From a virus, in the IMG/VR virus record IMGVR_UViG_3300042516_003568, positions 1-21,098 of that record: a stretch of DNA of 21,098 nt. The stretch is one strand, 5' to 3'. Every line of letters begins with the position of its first letter. Position 1 is the first letter of the stretch. The notes below the pieces were generated by a model. It saw nothing but the letters and a program-made list of their open reading frames with translations, had not been told where the DNA came from and searched no databases. Below are positions 5,972 through 13,291 of this stretch, piece by piece. A program made the translations under genes and the position numbers.

Positions 5972-6343
5972 CTATTTCATGGTTTCAAAATTGATGCCTT
6001 TTATTTTTGTTTCAGGCATATTGAACATATCATCCTCAGAAATATAGGTTATATTTGCATCAGGATAACAAGCTTTTATTATTTTGAGTAATTGGCAGAC
6101 GGTGCCATCTGAATCATTGAACGAAAATACTTCATCAACAGTTTTTAGACCTTTTATAATATTCCTACGAGATTCATAATTTTGAACGAACCCACCATCA
6201 CACCAAGCAAGATACCAATCAGAGTGAACGCCGACAACAAGCCAATCACCTTTCCTTTTACACTTCTGTAAAAATTTTAATTCGTGATTATTTAATGGAT
6301 CGAATTTTCCTGATACTACAACTATTCTATCTTTCGGATGCAT
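5972..6343 (-). CDS. nucleotidyltransferase-like protein with degenerate HxGH motif
   Basis: This 123-residue protein resembles the cytidylyltransferase-like superfamily. Its N-terminus VVVSGKFDPLNNHELKFL lines up with the family's GxFDxxHxGH, and it continues with GDWLVVGVHSDWYL, an ESRRNIIKGLKTVDEV helix and a late ITYISEDD. The two catalytic histidines expected at 18 and 21 are Asn18 and Glu21, with a lone His20 between. Ordinary adenylyl or cytidylyl transfer may therefore be lost or altered. It starts in a TAATG overlap with the DUF6433-like gene and ends with TAG. NMN, pantetheine-phosphate and sugar-activating relatives cannot be told apart here. Confidence 0.65.
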   Translation of the reverse strand: MHPKDRIVVVSGKFDPLNNHELKFLQKCKRKGDWLVVGVHSDWYLAWCDGGFVQNYESRRNIIKGLKTVDEVFSFNDSDGTVCQLLKIIKACYPDANITYISEDDMFNMPETKIKGINFETMK

Positions 6344-6765
6344 TACGGTAAAAGTTGTGGAAAAGCCTCTTTAACAAACTTGTAGTTTAAACCTTTAACA
6401 CCTAAATCTTTACTCAATATACCAATAACAACTTCTGCTTCACGAGGTTCAAGAGATTCAATTAGTTGTAATAGTAACTGTTTTCTCTTTTCAACGGATA
6501 ATTTTTCTGCTGTGGCATCACCTTTTTTGAACAAATACAATTTTCTAATTTCTGTAGATAACTGACACCTAGAAATTCCAGGCAAAGTATCAGGAATTTT
6601 ATATTCGTGTGGCATTTCATCAATCAACCATTCGTAATCGGGATGAAAAGCCAATTCAAGTACCTGTATTAGTGTTCTCGATAAATTCTTCTCAATTACT
6701 GCTAGTTTTTCTTTTTTTGATGTGGCTATCTCAAACTCATCAAATATCTCATATATGTTTTTCAT
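6343..6765 (-). CDS. DUF6433-like T4-like phage protein
   Basis: This 140-residue protein starts IYEIFDEFEIATSKKEKLAV and ends GLNYKFVKEAFPQLLP, features I associate with the DUF6433 family of T4-like phages. An N-terminal helical segment, a central linker (HEYKIPDTLPGIS) and a helical C-terminus (LLLQLIESLEPREAEVVIGIL) can be seen. It has no catalytic motif and no membrane segment. It overlaps RNase H by one base (TGATG) and the nucleotidyltransferase-like gene by three (TAATG). The position suggests a link to replication, but no function is established that I can cite. Confidence 0.65.
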   Translation of the reverse strand: MKNIYEIFDEFEIATSKKEKLAVIEKNLSRTLIQVLELAFHPDYEWLIDEMPHEYKIPDTLPGISRCQLSTEIRKLYLFKKGDATAEKLSVEKRKQLLLQLIESLEPREAEVVIGILSKDLGVKGLNYKFVKEAFPQLLP

Positions 6766-7610
6766 CAGAATTCCTCTATCACATCCATTAAGTTTTTAAG
6801 TTTATGTTCCATAAAATAATTCAACAACTTACCTTTAGCAGGTTTTGTTTCTTCATAGGTATTTATAATTTTTCTTTTGATATCAACCGGAATGTTTCTA
6901 AGGTCAATCAAAGTTTGGTTCCGTGAAAAACCAACCTTAGCACTATCATCTTCCCAAGTATTGTGATCCTCGGTCATGTATTTCTCGATAACTTTTTGTG
7001 TGATTGGTTTCTGCCTCAGGTCACGAACAAAACAATCTGATGGAGAGAACACATTTGGTATACCATCACCTTTATCACCACGAATAATCTTCTCTTTCAA
7101 TTCTAAAAGAGGATCATGTGATTTTATATATTTCTTCTGTGATGGGTTGTATTGTTTGACATTACTGCCGTACATTTGTAATTGTAAAAAATCGCCATCA
7201 CTTGATAGTATCAAAATCTTCTGGTGTGGTGCATAGATTGGAACCAAGGTACCAATGATATCATCGGCTTCAGCACCCTCAACATCAATTACTTTGTATG
7301 GGAAATTCTCTTTGAGTTCCTGTTTTAATTTGGCAAGAATATCAAAAATCAGATGCCAATCTAAATCAGATTTTTCTCTGGTCTTTTTTCTACCAGCCTT
7401 ATAGAATGGAAAAAATTCTTTACGCCAATATTTGCGATTATCACAACACAGTACAATCTCACCATACTCATTTTTAAAATTCTTCACATGAGTACGTATT
7501 ATGTTTAATACCATATGGCGTATTAAGCTTTCTTCTAATTTACCTTTCTGATTGGCAATTTGCGCCATTAGACCGGCAAGTAACACTTGATTCAAATCAA
7601 CTAAGACCAT
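6765..7610 (-). CDS. rnh: T4-type RNase H (5'-3' exonuclease)
   Basis: This 281-residue protein matches the FEN-1/T4 RNase H family that removes RNA primers and flaps from lagging-strand fragments. Acidic metal ligands are visible in order: Asp5 (VDLNQVL), Asp57 (CCDNRKYWRKEFFPFYKAGR), Glu114, Asp116 and Asp117 (GAEADDIIG), Asp138 and Asp140 (SSDGDFLQL), and Asp179 and Asp182 (GDKGDGIPN, the helix-hairpin-helix region). T4 RNase H is slightly longer, about 305 residues. A strong promoter ends 33 bases before ATG 7610; the ribosome-binding site is weak. The next genes downstream are coupled to it. Confidence 0.92.
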   Translation of the reverse strand: MVLVDLNQVLLAGLMAQIANQKGKLEESLIRHMVLNIIRTHVKNFKNEYGEIVLCCDNRKYWRKEFFPFYKAGRKKTREKSDLDWHLIFDILAKLKQELKENFPYKVIDVEGAEADDIIGTLVPIYAPHQKILILSSDGDFLQLQMYGSNVKQYNPSQKKYIKSHDPLLELKEKIIRGDKGDGIPNVFSPSDCFVRDLRQKPITQKVIEKYMTEDHNTWEDDSAKVGFSRNQTLIDLRNIPVDIKRKIINTYEETKPAKGKLLNYFMEHKLKNLMDVIEEF

Positions 7611-7642
7611 AATAAACTTTCAATAGTTTCCAATAAGATTCT

Positions 7643-7671
7643 ATTGTATCATGCTTTTTGCATTTTGTCAA
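7643..7671 (-). promoter_or_regulatory. sigma-70 promoter for rnh and the genes after it
   Basis: The minus strand reads TTGACA (7671-7666), a 17-base spacer, then TACAAT (7648-7643). The -35 is perfect and the -10 has one mismatch. It overlaps the last codons of the upstream gene. The predicted start is near 7636, about 26 bases before ATG 7610. Confidence 0.8.
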
Positions 7672-7993
7672 CTATCTTGTCAACAATTTTTTGTGATGTG
7701 GTCGTCTTTTTGGCAATTATACCAAGCCAACCTGAAGGTATGAGTCCTGAAATGTATTCCAATGGATCTGGTAATATAGCGTCAAAATGATCAAAGTCAA
7801 CATACTTATCTTCCAATTCATCATTACGAAAAAGTATAATATGATATGCATCGCCTAGAGGGCTACCGCCAATCTTTTCTCCAGGCTCGGCATAATCCTG
7901 ACCTTGGATTTGTATTGAATTTTCTTTATCGCCATCTAAGAATGTTAAGAAATCAAACTTATCATTCTTTAGTGGTCTGAGAAAGTCTAGCAT
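7649..7993 (-). CDS. hypothetical protein
   Basis: This 114-residue acidic protein has ATG 7993 preceded by AAGGA. Beta-rich sequence (FDFLTFLDGDKENSIQIQG, AYHIILFRNDEL) leads to an acidic middle (DKYVDFDHFDAILPDPLEY) and a basic helical tail (SQKIVDKIVDKMQKA). The tail's codons also hold the -35 of the rnh promoter. I recognise no family. It overlaps the GIY-YIG-like gene by 32 bases. Confidence 0.6.
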   Translation of the reverse strand: MLDFLRPLKNDKFDFLTFLDGDKENSIQIQGQDYAEPGEKIGGSPLGDAYHIILFRNDELEDKYVDFDHFDAILPDPLEYISGLIPSGWLGIIAKKTTTSQKIVDKIVDKMQKA

Positions 7994-8399
7994 TGTAATC
8001 CTTTATATGTGATTTTCTAACTCTTACCATTATCCATGTGTTATAGTAATCTTCCGATTCCATTACACCACGAACAAATTGTTCTTTTGCTTCGAGATAA
8101 CCACATTCACCTTTAGATTTGCATAGGTGTAGTATTTCACGGACAAATTTTTCATGTCCTAATTGTAACACATCTTTGCTTAGGTTGTCACTACTTCCAT
8201 AGTAAGTTTGCCAGTTTGAGAAAACCTTCGTTTTTTTCTTTCTCCCTTTGACTTGTTTGGTTTTGGTAGAATAAAAAAATTTCTTACCGATGTATTTTTT
8301 ACCATTCGTCAGATTGGTTATCTGATACACGAACCCGTAATTATTACCAATCAAGTCTTCCGTAAAATCTTTACCATCATATTGCCAGTTTAGTCCCAT
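7962..8399 (-). CDS. GIY-YIG-like endonuclease-family protein
   Basis: This 145-residue protein has a GIY-YIG-like core: YGFVYQITNL (21-30, in the GIY position) and GKKYIGKK (33-40, YIG at 36-38). A very basic stretch (KTKQVKGRKKKTKVF) and WQTYYGSSDNL follow. The family's later Arg and Glu may be in VREILHLC and YLEAKEQF. It could be a small homing or repair nuclease, but proteins of this type are widespread in tailed phages and often stand alone without an intron, as here. It overlaps the zinc-ribbon gene upstream by 10 bases. Nuclease activity is inferred from the motif only. Confidence 0.65.
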   Translation of the reverse strand: MGLNWQYDGKDFTEDLIGNNYGFVYQITNLTNGKKYIGKKFFYSTKTKQVKGRKKKTKVFSNWQTYYGSSDNLSKDVLQLGHEKFVREILHLCKSKGECGYLEAKEQFVRGVMESEDYYNTWIMVRVRKSHIKDYNARLSQTTKE

Positions 8400-8578
8400 T
8401 CCTTAGTATCCAAATCATCGTCATCATCCTCTATATAGTCCTCGGATAATTCTTCGATTTGTTCACCGCAAAATGGGCAATGTTCTGGTAGTTCTTGTGA
8501 AACCATTTCTTCCATATATGTTACAGTATAAGTTGATTCACAACTCAGGCAGTCGCCTGATAATGATTTGTTTGTCAT
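8390..8578 (-). CDS. small zinc-ribbon protein
   Basis: This 62-residue protein has two CxxC knuckles: Cys10/Cys13 (CLSC) and Cys34/Cys37 (CPFCG), spaced for a zinc ribbon. A strongly acidic tail (EDYIEDDDDDLDTKEWD) follows. AAGGA precedes ATG 8578. Such small ribbons may touch DNA, RNA polymerase or other proteins; the partner cannot be told. It lies directly after the nrdB C-terminal frame and overlaps the GIY-YIG-like gene. Confidence 0.7.
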   Translation of the reverse strand: MTNKSLSGDCLSCESTYTVTYMEEMVSQELPEHCPFCGEQIEELSEDYIEDDDDDLDTKEWD

Positions 8579-8587
8579 TTAAATTCC

Positions 8588-8956
8588 TTAATGAGCCCAC
8601 ACATCACCCCAATTTCCCGACAAAGCTCCTTTTGCATAATCAGTTGCTCTATTCTCAAAGAAATTAGTGTGTGTTGGTGCGTTAATCATTTCTTCTACCC
8701 AAGGTAGAGGATTCTTTTTCACTTTAAACACACCTTTGAGACCTAAAGAAATTAGGCGGCGGTCTGCAATATAACGAATATACTTTTTAACATCTTCTGA
8801 AGATAAACCTTCCATTTCATTTACGCCAAATGCTAGGTCAATAAACTTATCTTCTAGTTGTACCATTCTTTCAGCAATGGTATAGATTTTTCCTTTTAGT
8901 TCATCATTCCAAATTTCACGATTTTCTTCTATGTATGTCCTAAACAATTTAACCAT
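8588..8956 (-). CDS. nrdB: NrdB C-terminal part, separated from the N-terminal part by one in-frame amber codon
   Basis: This 122-residue frame starts at ATG 8956 (MVKLFRTYIEEN) and continues ribonucleotide reductase beta in the same frame as 8960-9574, separated only by TAG and one Ser codon. It holds the helical second half and the C-terminal tail, which in class Ia enzymes docks onto NrdA (WVEEMINAPTHTNFFENRATDYAKG..., ending GDVWAH). No ribosome-binding site precedes ATG 8956, so independent initiation would be poor. With TAG read as an amino acid, the full protein would be 328 residues. It may be a genuine mutation, readthrough, a two-piece protein or a sequencing error. Confidence 0.75.
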   Translation of the reverse strand: MVKLFRTYIEENREIWNDELKGKIYTIAERMVQLEDKFIDLAFGVNEMEGLSSEDVKKYIRYIADRRLISLGLKGVFKVKKNPLPWVEEMINAPTHTNFFENRATDYAKGALSGNWGDVWAH

Positions 8957-8959
8957 GGA

Positions 8960-9574
8960 CTATGCGTGTTGAGTTTCATCAACAATAGACCATGTGATAA
9001 TCTGACCCATGCCTTTCATTTTACCGTGACGAGCAAAGTTCAATAACATAATAAATGAACTGAATAATTGCATACCTTCGGTGAATGCTGAGAATACTGC
9101 AATGTGTGTTGCAGTATTTTCTTTAGTTGTATTCTTACTGGAGATTTCCATAACATAGTCATGTTTCTCTCTCATGGCCTCATACTCTAGGAACTCATTG
9201 TAAGTGGTTTCAGGTAGACCTAGTGTTTCGATCAGGTGTGAGTAGGCTGCAATGTGTAACGCCTCTCTGGCAGCGAATCCTGTGAGCATCATACGAATTT
9301 CAGGTTGTGGAAAATATGGTAGATAGTTCTTAACATAACCACCAGCCACATCAATATCACCTTGTGTGAAGAAACGGAAGATTTGTGTTAGAAATGTTTT
9401 TTCTTCCTTAGATAGTTTTTTCTTCCAATCCTTTACATCTTCGGACATAGGAACTTCAGTATGTAGCCAATGTGATTGCTCGTGTTTTAACCAGGCCTCA
9501 TAAGCCCAAGGATAATTAAAAGGTTTAAAATAGTTACGTTCTTCCGATAGATTTGATTCTATTTTTTTTATCAT
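8960..9574 (-). CDS. nrdB: NrdB N-terminal part, class Ia ribonucleotide reductase beta, ending at an amber codon
   Basis: This 204-residue frame carries all visible cofactor residues of the radical-generating subunit. By spacing against E. coli NrdB, the iron ligands are Asp73 (TQGDIDV), Glu104 and His107 (REALHIAAY), Glu166 (FTEGMQ), Glu200 and His203 (DETQHA). Tyr111 is in the radical-tyrosine place. The frame stops at TAG (8960-8962), two residues after His203, and the remaining NrdB sequence continues in frame. AAGGA precedes ATG 9574. It lies 18 bases after nrdA. Without the C-terminal half the NrdA-docking tail is missing, so the truncated piece alone should not be active. Confidence 0.85.
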   Translation of the reverse strand: MIKKIESNLSEERNYFKPFNYPWAYEAWLKHEQSHWLHTEVPMSEDVKDWKKKLSKEEKTFLTQIFRFFTQGDIDVAGGYVKNYLPYFPQPEIRMMLTGFAAREALHIAAYSHLIETLGLPETTYNEFLEYEAMREKHDYVMEISSKNTTKENTATHIAVFSAFTEGMQLFSSFIMLLNFARHGKMKGMGQIITWSIVDETQHA

Positions 9575-9592
9575 TATTGTTTTCCTTAAAAA

Positions 9593-11383
9593 TTAACCTT
9601 CGCAAGCAATACAATCGTTACCTTGAGCAATCTGTGTCATGTCGAGCTCTTTGATAACATTTCTTTCAATCTTCTTAGATACCTTATCTGCCTTACCAAT
9701 CTTTTCAGAACGGCAGTAGTAAAGTGTTTTCAGTCCTTTTTTCCATGCCATAAAATGAATGGCGTGAATATACTTGATGTGTGCATCTGGTCTAAAGAAT
9801 AAGTTCAATGATTGAGCTTGATCGATATATGCTTGCCTATCACCAGCCAATTCAATCACCCATCGTTGATCAATTTCCATAGATGTTTTGAATACATCTT
9901 TTTCGTGTTCGGACATCCAATCTAAATGTTGAACAGATCCATCATTAGCAATAATAGACGACCAAACATCATTATACCATTCTGCTGGTTTATCGTGTGA
10001 TAGTTTAATAATCAACTCATTCAACCAACGATTCTTGTTTAGATATGCTCCTGATAAGGTGTCTTGTCTGTAAGCATTAGCACGATATGGCTCAATAGAA
10101 GGACTGGTGTTGCCCATAATAATGGAGCTAGAAGCATTTGGGGCAATAGCCATAACATGAGAGAACCGTAGACCGGTGCCAATACAATCAGGAGGAGAGC
10201 CACGTTCTGTACCCAATTGAAGATTTGCATTATTTAATCCTTCTCTAATGTGTTTAAATATTTTATTATTTGTAACTTTGGCCATTACTCCTTCAAAAGC
10301 AATGCCATTGCGCTGTAGATAAGCATGGAACCCAAGAGCACCGATACCAATAGAACGTTCTCTTTCGGCACTATACTTTGCACGAGCAATAGCATCAGGA
10401 GCATTAGCAATGAAGTAATTGAGGACATTATCAAGCATCTCGGCAACGTCTTTGAGAAATAATGGTTCAGATTTCCATTCATCATAGTTCTCCAAGTTTA
10501 AAGAAGATAAACAACATACAGCTGTTCGTTCTTCATTTGTGGGTAGAATAATTTCAGAACAAAGATTTGATTGGTGAATCTTTAAACCTTTGTCTTTGAG
10601 AAATTGTGGCATTTCACGATTGCTCGTATCGATATAGTGAATGTATGGTTCACCCGTCATCATACGAAGCTCTAGAATTTTTTGCCAAAGTTCTTTTGCT
10701 GATACAACTTCACGCACCTCACCTGAATGTGGGTCTTTTAATTCCCAATCATCTTTAGCTTCAGGATCAAGCATGCATGTTTCAATGATGTGCATGAAGT
10801 CATCGGTGATATTAATACCGTGATGAAGATTTAAACAACGGACATTTGGATCACCTGTCGGCTTCCGCATCTCTAAGAAAGAGATAATATCTGGATGAGA
10901 AATATTGAGGTAAGCAGCATAACTGCCCCGGCGAGTGCGACCTTGCCGGTATGCCAAAGAACTGGCGTCATAGATTTTGAGGTGAGGCATGACACCAGTA
11001 GATTTATCGTCTGCTGAACGAATACCAAAGCCAATACCAACACCACCCCCAAGCATAGAAAGCCAATTAGTTTCTGATAAATTATCAACTAGTCCCTCCG
11101 CAGTATCTTCAATATAATTAAGGAAACATGATATAGGCATGCCACGCTTAGAACGACCAAAAGAAAGAATGGGAGTAGAATAACTGAGCCAATGCTTACT
11201 GCTGTATTCATATAATCTTTGCGCATGTTCTGGATTGGAACTAAATGATTTTGATACGAATGCAAATCTGTGTTGTGGGGATTCTTCATCTTCCTTCATG
11301 TAACTTTCTTTTAATCTTTTAACTCCAAGTTCGTCAAATAATTTATCTCGTTCTAAATCTATATTAATTCCTAGATATTTCAT
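9593..11383 (-). CDS. nrdA: ribonucleoside-diphosphate reductase alpha subunit, class Ia
   Basis: This 596-residue protein reduces ribonucleotides to deoxyribonucleotides with NrdB. From ATG 11383, the catalytic residues are Cys86 (PISCFLNY), Asn273, Cys275 and Glu277 (NLCSEI), Cys290 (VCCLSSLNL) and the radical-transfer pair Tyr555-Tyr556 (LKTLYYCRSEK). The C-terminal redox pair is Cys591 and Cys594 (CIACEG). E. coli NrdA has about 760 residues; the missing N-terminus includes the ATP-cone, so dATP feedback at that site is absent. ATG 11383 is chosen over GTG 11389 because AAGGTG precedes it. No intron or intein is visible. Confidence 0.95.
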   Translation of the reverse strand: MKYLGINIDLERDKLFDELGVKRLKESYMKEDEESPQHRFAFVSKSFSSNPEHAQRLYEYSSKHWLSYSTPILSFGRSKRGMPISCFLNYIEDTAEGLVDNLSETNWLSMLGGGVGIGFGIRSADDKSTGVMPHLKIYDASSLAYRQGRTRRGSYAAYLNISHPDIISFLEMRKPTGDPNVRCLNLHHGINITDDFMHIIETCMLDPEAKDDWELKDPHSGEVREVVSAKELWQKILELRMMTGEPYIHYIDTSNREMPQFLKDKGLKIHQSNLCSEIILPTNEERTAVCCLSSLNLENYDEWKSEPLFLKDVAEMLDNVLNYFIANAPDAIARAKYSAERERSIGIGALGFHAYLQRNGIAFEGVMAKVTNNKIFKHIREGLNNANLQLGTERGSPPDCIGTGLRFSHVMAIAPNASSSIIMGNTSPSIEPYRANAYRQDTLSGAYLNKNRWLNELIIKLSHDKPAEWYNDVWSSIIANDGSVQHLDWMSEHEKDVFKTSMEIDQRWVIELAGDRQAYIDQAQSLNLFFRPDAHIKYIHAIHFMAWKKGLKTLYYCRSEKIGKADKVSKKIERNVIKELDMTQIAQGNDCIACEG

Positions 11384-11426
11384 GTTCACCTTATTATTGT
11401 TATTGTTAATACAAATTTTTTAACTA

Positions 11427-12440
11427 TTAAATCTTTTTCCAACTCACAAATTCCATCTTTGCTCTAAGATTTATGAAGGTATTTTTACTTATAAAATCTT
11501 GTATTTCATCTGGCGAAAAACCAGTTAATATCATATCATTAATATCTTTTTCTTCAATCATTTCGGGCCATATAACAACATTAAAATGGTTGTCTATAGC
11601 GTGTTCCATTTTAGTAACAATTTCTTTGTTACGTGGCTCATTGTCGAACACCAAAACCACCTTGGACTTGTCCAATACATCGGTAATCGATTCTAAATTG
11701 GAGTCTGCTGTGGCCACTGCATTCTCTAAAAACATCGAATCAATGGGGCCCTCAAGTACATATACTAATTCTTCTTCATTGATTCTGTCAAGCCCAAATA
11801 CTTTTTTATTGTCATCATGTAACTTTAAGGTTATGTATCTCAGCTTGGATTCGCCTAACGCTCTCCCCTGTATTGCGACAAGATTTTTTTCTTTATCGTA
11901 GAACGGAATAACGAGGCGTTGGTCATTTTTGTGAAGTCCGTCCTTTTCAATCCCAAGACCTTGTACGAAGGCTGCGAAATCTTCCGCAAAGTATAGTTGC
12001 GAGTAAAAGGTCTCCGGAATCCGTCTTTGCTGAACATACTTCTTAGCAAAATGCGCCTCTGGTAGTGAGTCAATTGAAGGAAGTTCCAAGGCTTTTTTGA
12101 ACTTTGGCGTTTCTTGCTTATACTCCTCAAATTCAGGTTTGGGATAGTTGTTGTTTCCTGTTTCACCATTTTTATATCTCTCTAACTGATATTCTTTCAC
12201 TAGTGTTTCATCTACTTGTTTTAAAAAATTATAAAAAGTAGTTGACACACCGCAATTATGACACATATAAAAATAATCATTTTTTTTGCGATAAACATAA
12301 CCACGAGATTTTAATTTATTCTTTTGTGAGTCGCCACAAAGCGGACACCTGAAATTATAAAGGTCATCCTTCTTCTTGGTAAACCTTTGTAATTTAGGCG
12401 ATACTTGTAACAGGAAACTCCTGTCGATAAAAACACTCAT
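11427..12440 (-). CDS. DNA primase, T4 gp61-like
   Basis: This 337-residue protein makes RNA primers for lagging-strand synthesis with the gp41-type helicase. An N-terminal zinc site has Cys32 and Cys35 (CPLCGDS) and Cys60 and Cys63 (CHNCG). The TOPRIM core shows Glu230 in YVLEGPIDS and the acidic pair in VLVFDNEPRN (Asp266, Glu268). The segment DQRLVIPFYD...VAIQGRAL fits the primase fold upstream of TOPRIM. T4 gp61 has about 340 residues, so the gene looks complete. No clear ribosome-binding site precedes ATG 12440. It lies immediately upstream of nrdA. Confidence 0.9.
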   Translation of the reverse strand: MSVFIDRSFLLQVSPKLQRFTKKKDDLYNFRCPLCGDSQKNKLKSRGYVYRKKNDYFYMCHNCGVSTTFYNFLKQVDETLVKEYQLERYKNGETGNNNYPKPEFEEYKQETPKFKKALELPSIDSLPEAHFAKKYVQQRRIPETFYSQLYFAEDFAAFVQGLGIEKDGLHKNDQRLVIPFYDKEKNLVAIQGRALGESKLRYITLKLHDDNKKVFGLDRINEEELVYVLEGPIDSMFLENAVATADSNLESITDVLDKSKVVLVFDNEPRNKEIVTKMEHAIDNHFNVVIWPEMIEEKDINDMILTGFSPDEIQDFISKNTFINLRAKMEFVSWKKI

Positions 12441-12457
12441 AATATAAAACCAATCAA

Positions 12458-12880
12458 TTATTTAATAAACTTGCTTATTGTATCAGGATTAACGTGAGAT
12501 ATCAACCATGAGATAGCAATAATACCACCAGCTAACATCCACTTCCATTTCAGTAAAGCATCAAGAGCATCTTTCTCTTGTTTGTTATGGTCATTCATAT
12601 CTTTACGGAGAGATTTAAATTCTTCCATAATTTCTTTATTGGAAATTTCCATTTTATCTAAAACGGTATCGATTCGTTGATGAATCTCTTTAATATCGGC
12701 TTCCGTTTCGAGCCTGCGATTATCCATATCCGTATATACCTTTGCAATGTGGCGGTCGTGTTGATCTACCAGTTTTTCTATTACCTGATCCATTTTATTA
12801 CAAAGAGCAGATAAAGTCAATACTTGTGTTTTTAAAACACCAATATCCACTTTAATGTCGGTATCGTCAAACTCTGCCAT
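12458..12880 (-). CDS. coiled-coil protein with C-terminal membrane anchor
   Basis: This 140-residue protein is a long charged helix (about 14-110, with heptad-like Leu/Ile spacing), followed by one membrane segment at 112-130 (WKWMLAGGIIAISWLISHV). The layout resembles XhlA-type or other lysis-associated tail-anchored proteins, but sequence alone does not prove this. It starts directly after the stop of the small exported protein. It is the last gene of the envelope block before primase. It may help organise holin or spanin function; that is inference from position. Confidence 0.6.
   Translation of the reverse strand: MAEFDDTDIKVDIGVLKTQVLTLSALCNKMDQVIEKLVDQHDRHIAKVYTDMDNRRLETEADIKEIHQRIDTVLDKMEISNKEIMEEFKSLRKDMNDHNKQEKDALDALLKWKWMLAGGIIAISWLISHVNPDTISKFIK
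12792..12820 (-). promoter_or_regulatory. candidate sigma-70 promoter upstream of primase-nrdA-nrdB
   Basis: The minus strand reads TTGACT (12820-12815), a 17-base spacer, then TAAAAT (12797-12792). There is one mismatch in each hexamer and the spacing equals that of the four stronger promoters. It is inside the coiled-coil gene, about 350 bases before the primase ATG. It could start an early transcript for primase and ribonucleotide reductase. Being inside coding sequence, it is less certain. Confidence 0.4.
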
Positions 12881-13072
12881 TTATTTTTTCTCTGGTACCT
12901 TTGTGCCGTCTAATTTCTTATGCACTTTAATTTCTTTGCAAACTTCTTTTTCCTTACCCGTCTTTGCATCTTTTTGTGTTACGCAAGCTTTCTTTGTTTC
13001 AGCTGCATGAGCAACTTGATAACCAACAAGAGACCAAACTACAAGATTAAGTGCAATTAAAAACTTTTTCAT
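12881..13072 (-). CDS. small exported protein with two cysteines
   Basis: This 63-residue protein has a signal peptide (MKKFLIALNLVVWSLVGYQV, cleavage near AHA/A at residue 23). The mature part is Lys-rich, with Cys30 and Cys45 flanking a KDAKTGKEKE turn, probably forming a disulfide in the periplasm. I recall similar small exported proteins in aquatic phages but know of no function. It starts in an ATGA overlap with the holin-like gene. Confidence 0.6.
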   Translation of the reverse strand: MKKFLIALNLVVWSLVGYQVAHAAETKKACVTQKDAKTGKEKEVCKEIKVHKKLDGTKVPEKK

Positions 13073-13290
13073 TTTTCTTCCTTTTTGGCAAATTTTTCTG
13101 AAGCGGTGAATCCCAATCCGGCAATCACCAAATATATCATAGATTCAAATAGTGATGGTGTAACTTTATAACCAAATATGTCGGCAACAAGTGCAAATCC
13201 ACATATTAAAAATGACATGAATGTTATAACTCTTTTGCTACTGACAGAACTATCTGTTCCATCGGACAACATACTGTTTAACCAATTCAT
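13069..13290 (-). CDS. holin-like two-segment membrane protein
   Basis: This 73-residue protein has a short polar N-terminus (SSVSSKR) and two hydrophobic segments at about 21-41 and 47-63 (VITFMSFLICGFALVADIFG, MIYLVIAGLGFTASEKF). It ends in a charged tail (KKEEK). Small size, two membrane segments and a Lys/Glu tail fit class II-like holins, which open the inner membrane to trigger lysis. ATG 13290 has GGAG 7 bases upstream, so the longer 89-residue frame is not used. It sits near the GH19 endolysin. The holin role is inferred from form and place. Confidence 0.6.
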   Translation of the reverse strand: MNWLNSMLSDGTDSSVSSKRVITFMSFLICGFALVADIFGYKVTPSLFESMIYLVIAGLGFTASEKFAKKEEK

Positions 13291-13291
13291 T

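Noticed and set aside
6860-6867. Exact TATAAATA on the minus strand inside rnh
   Set aside because: It is inside coding sequence about 95 bases before the next start, in an early-gene region with its own promoter; one exact 8-mer can arise by chance in AT-rich DNA.
8588-9574. Genome-wide amber recoding (TAG as glutamine)
   Set aside because: Only nrdB has an internal TAG among about 40 genes; other large genes (CobT-like, nrdA, primase, rnh) have none, and two genes end normally at TAG.
9593-11383. Intron or intein in nrdA
   Set aside because: The protein is continuous through all active-site motifs, with no splice-type or homing-endonuclease block.
11473-11901. 142-residue plus-strand open frame opposite primase
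   Set aside because: No ribosome-binding site, low-complexity Ser/Leu/Ile composition, and the opposite strand encodes the TOPRIM domain.
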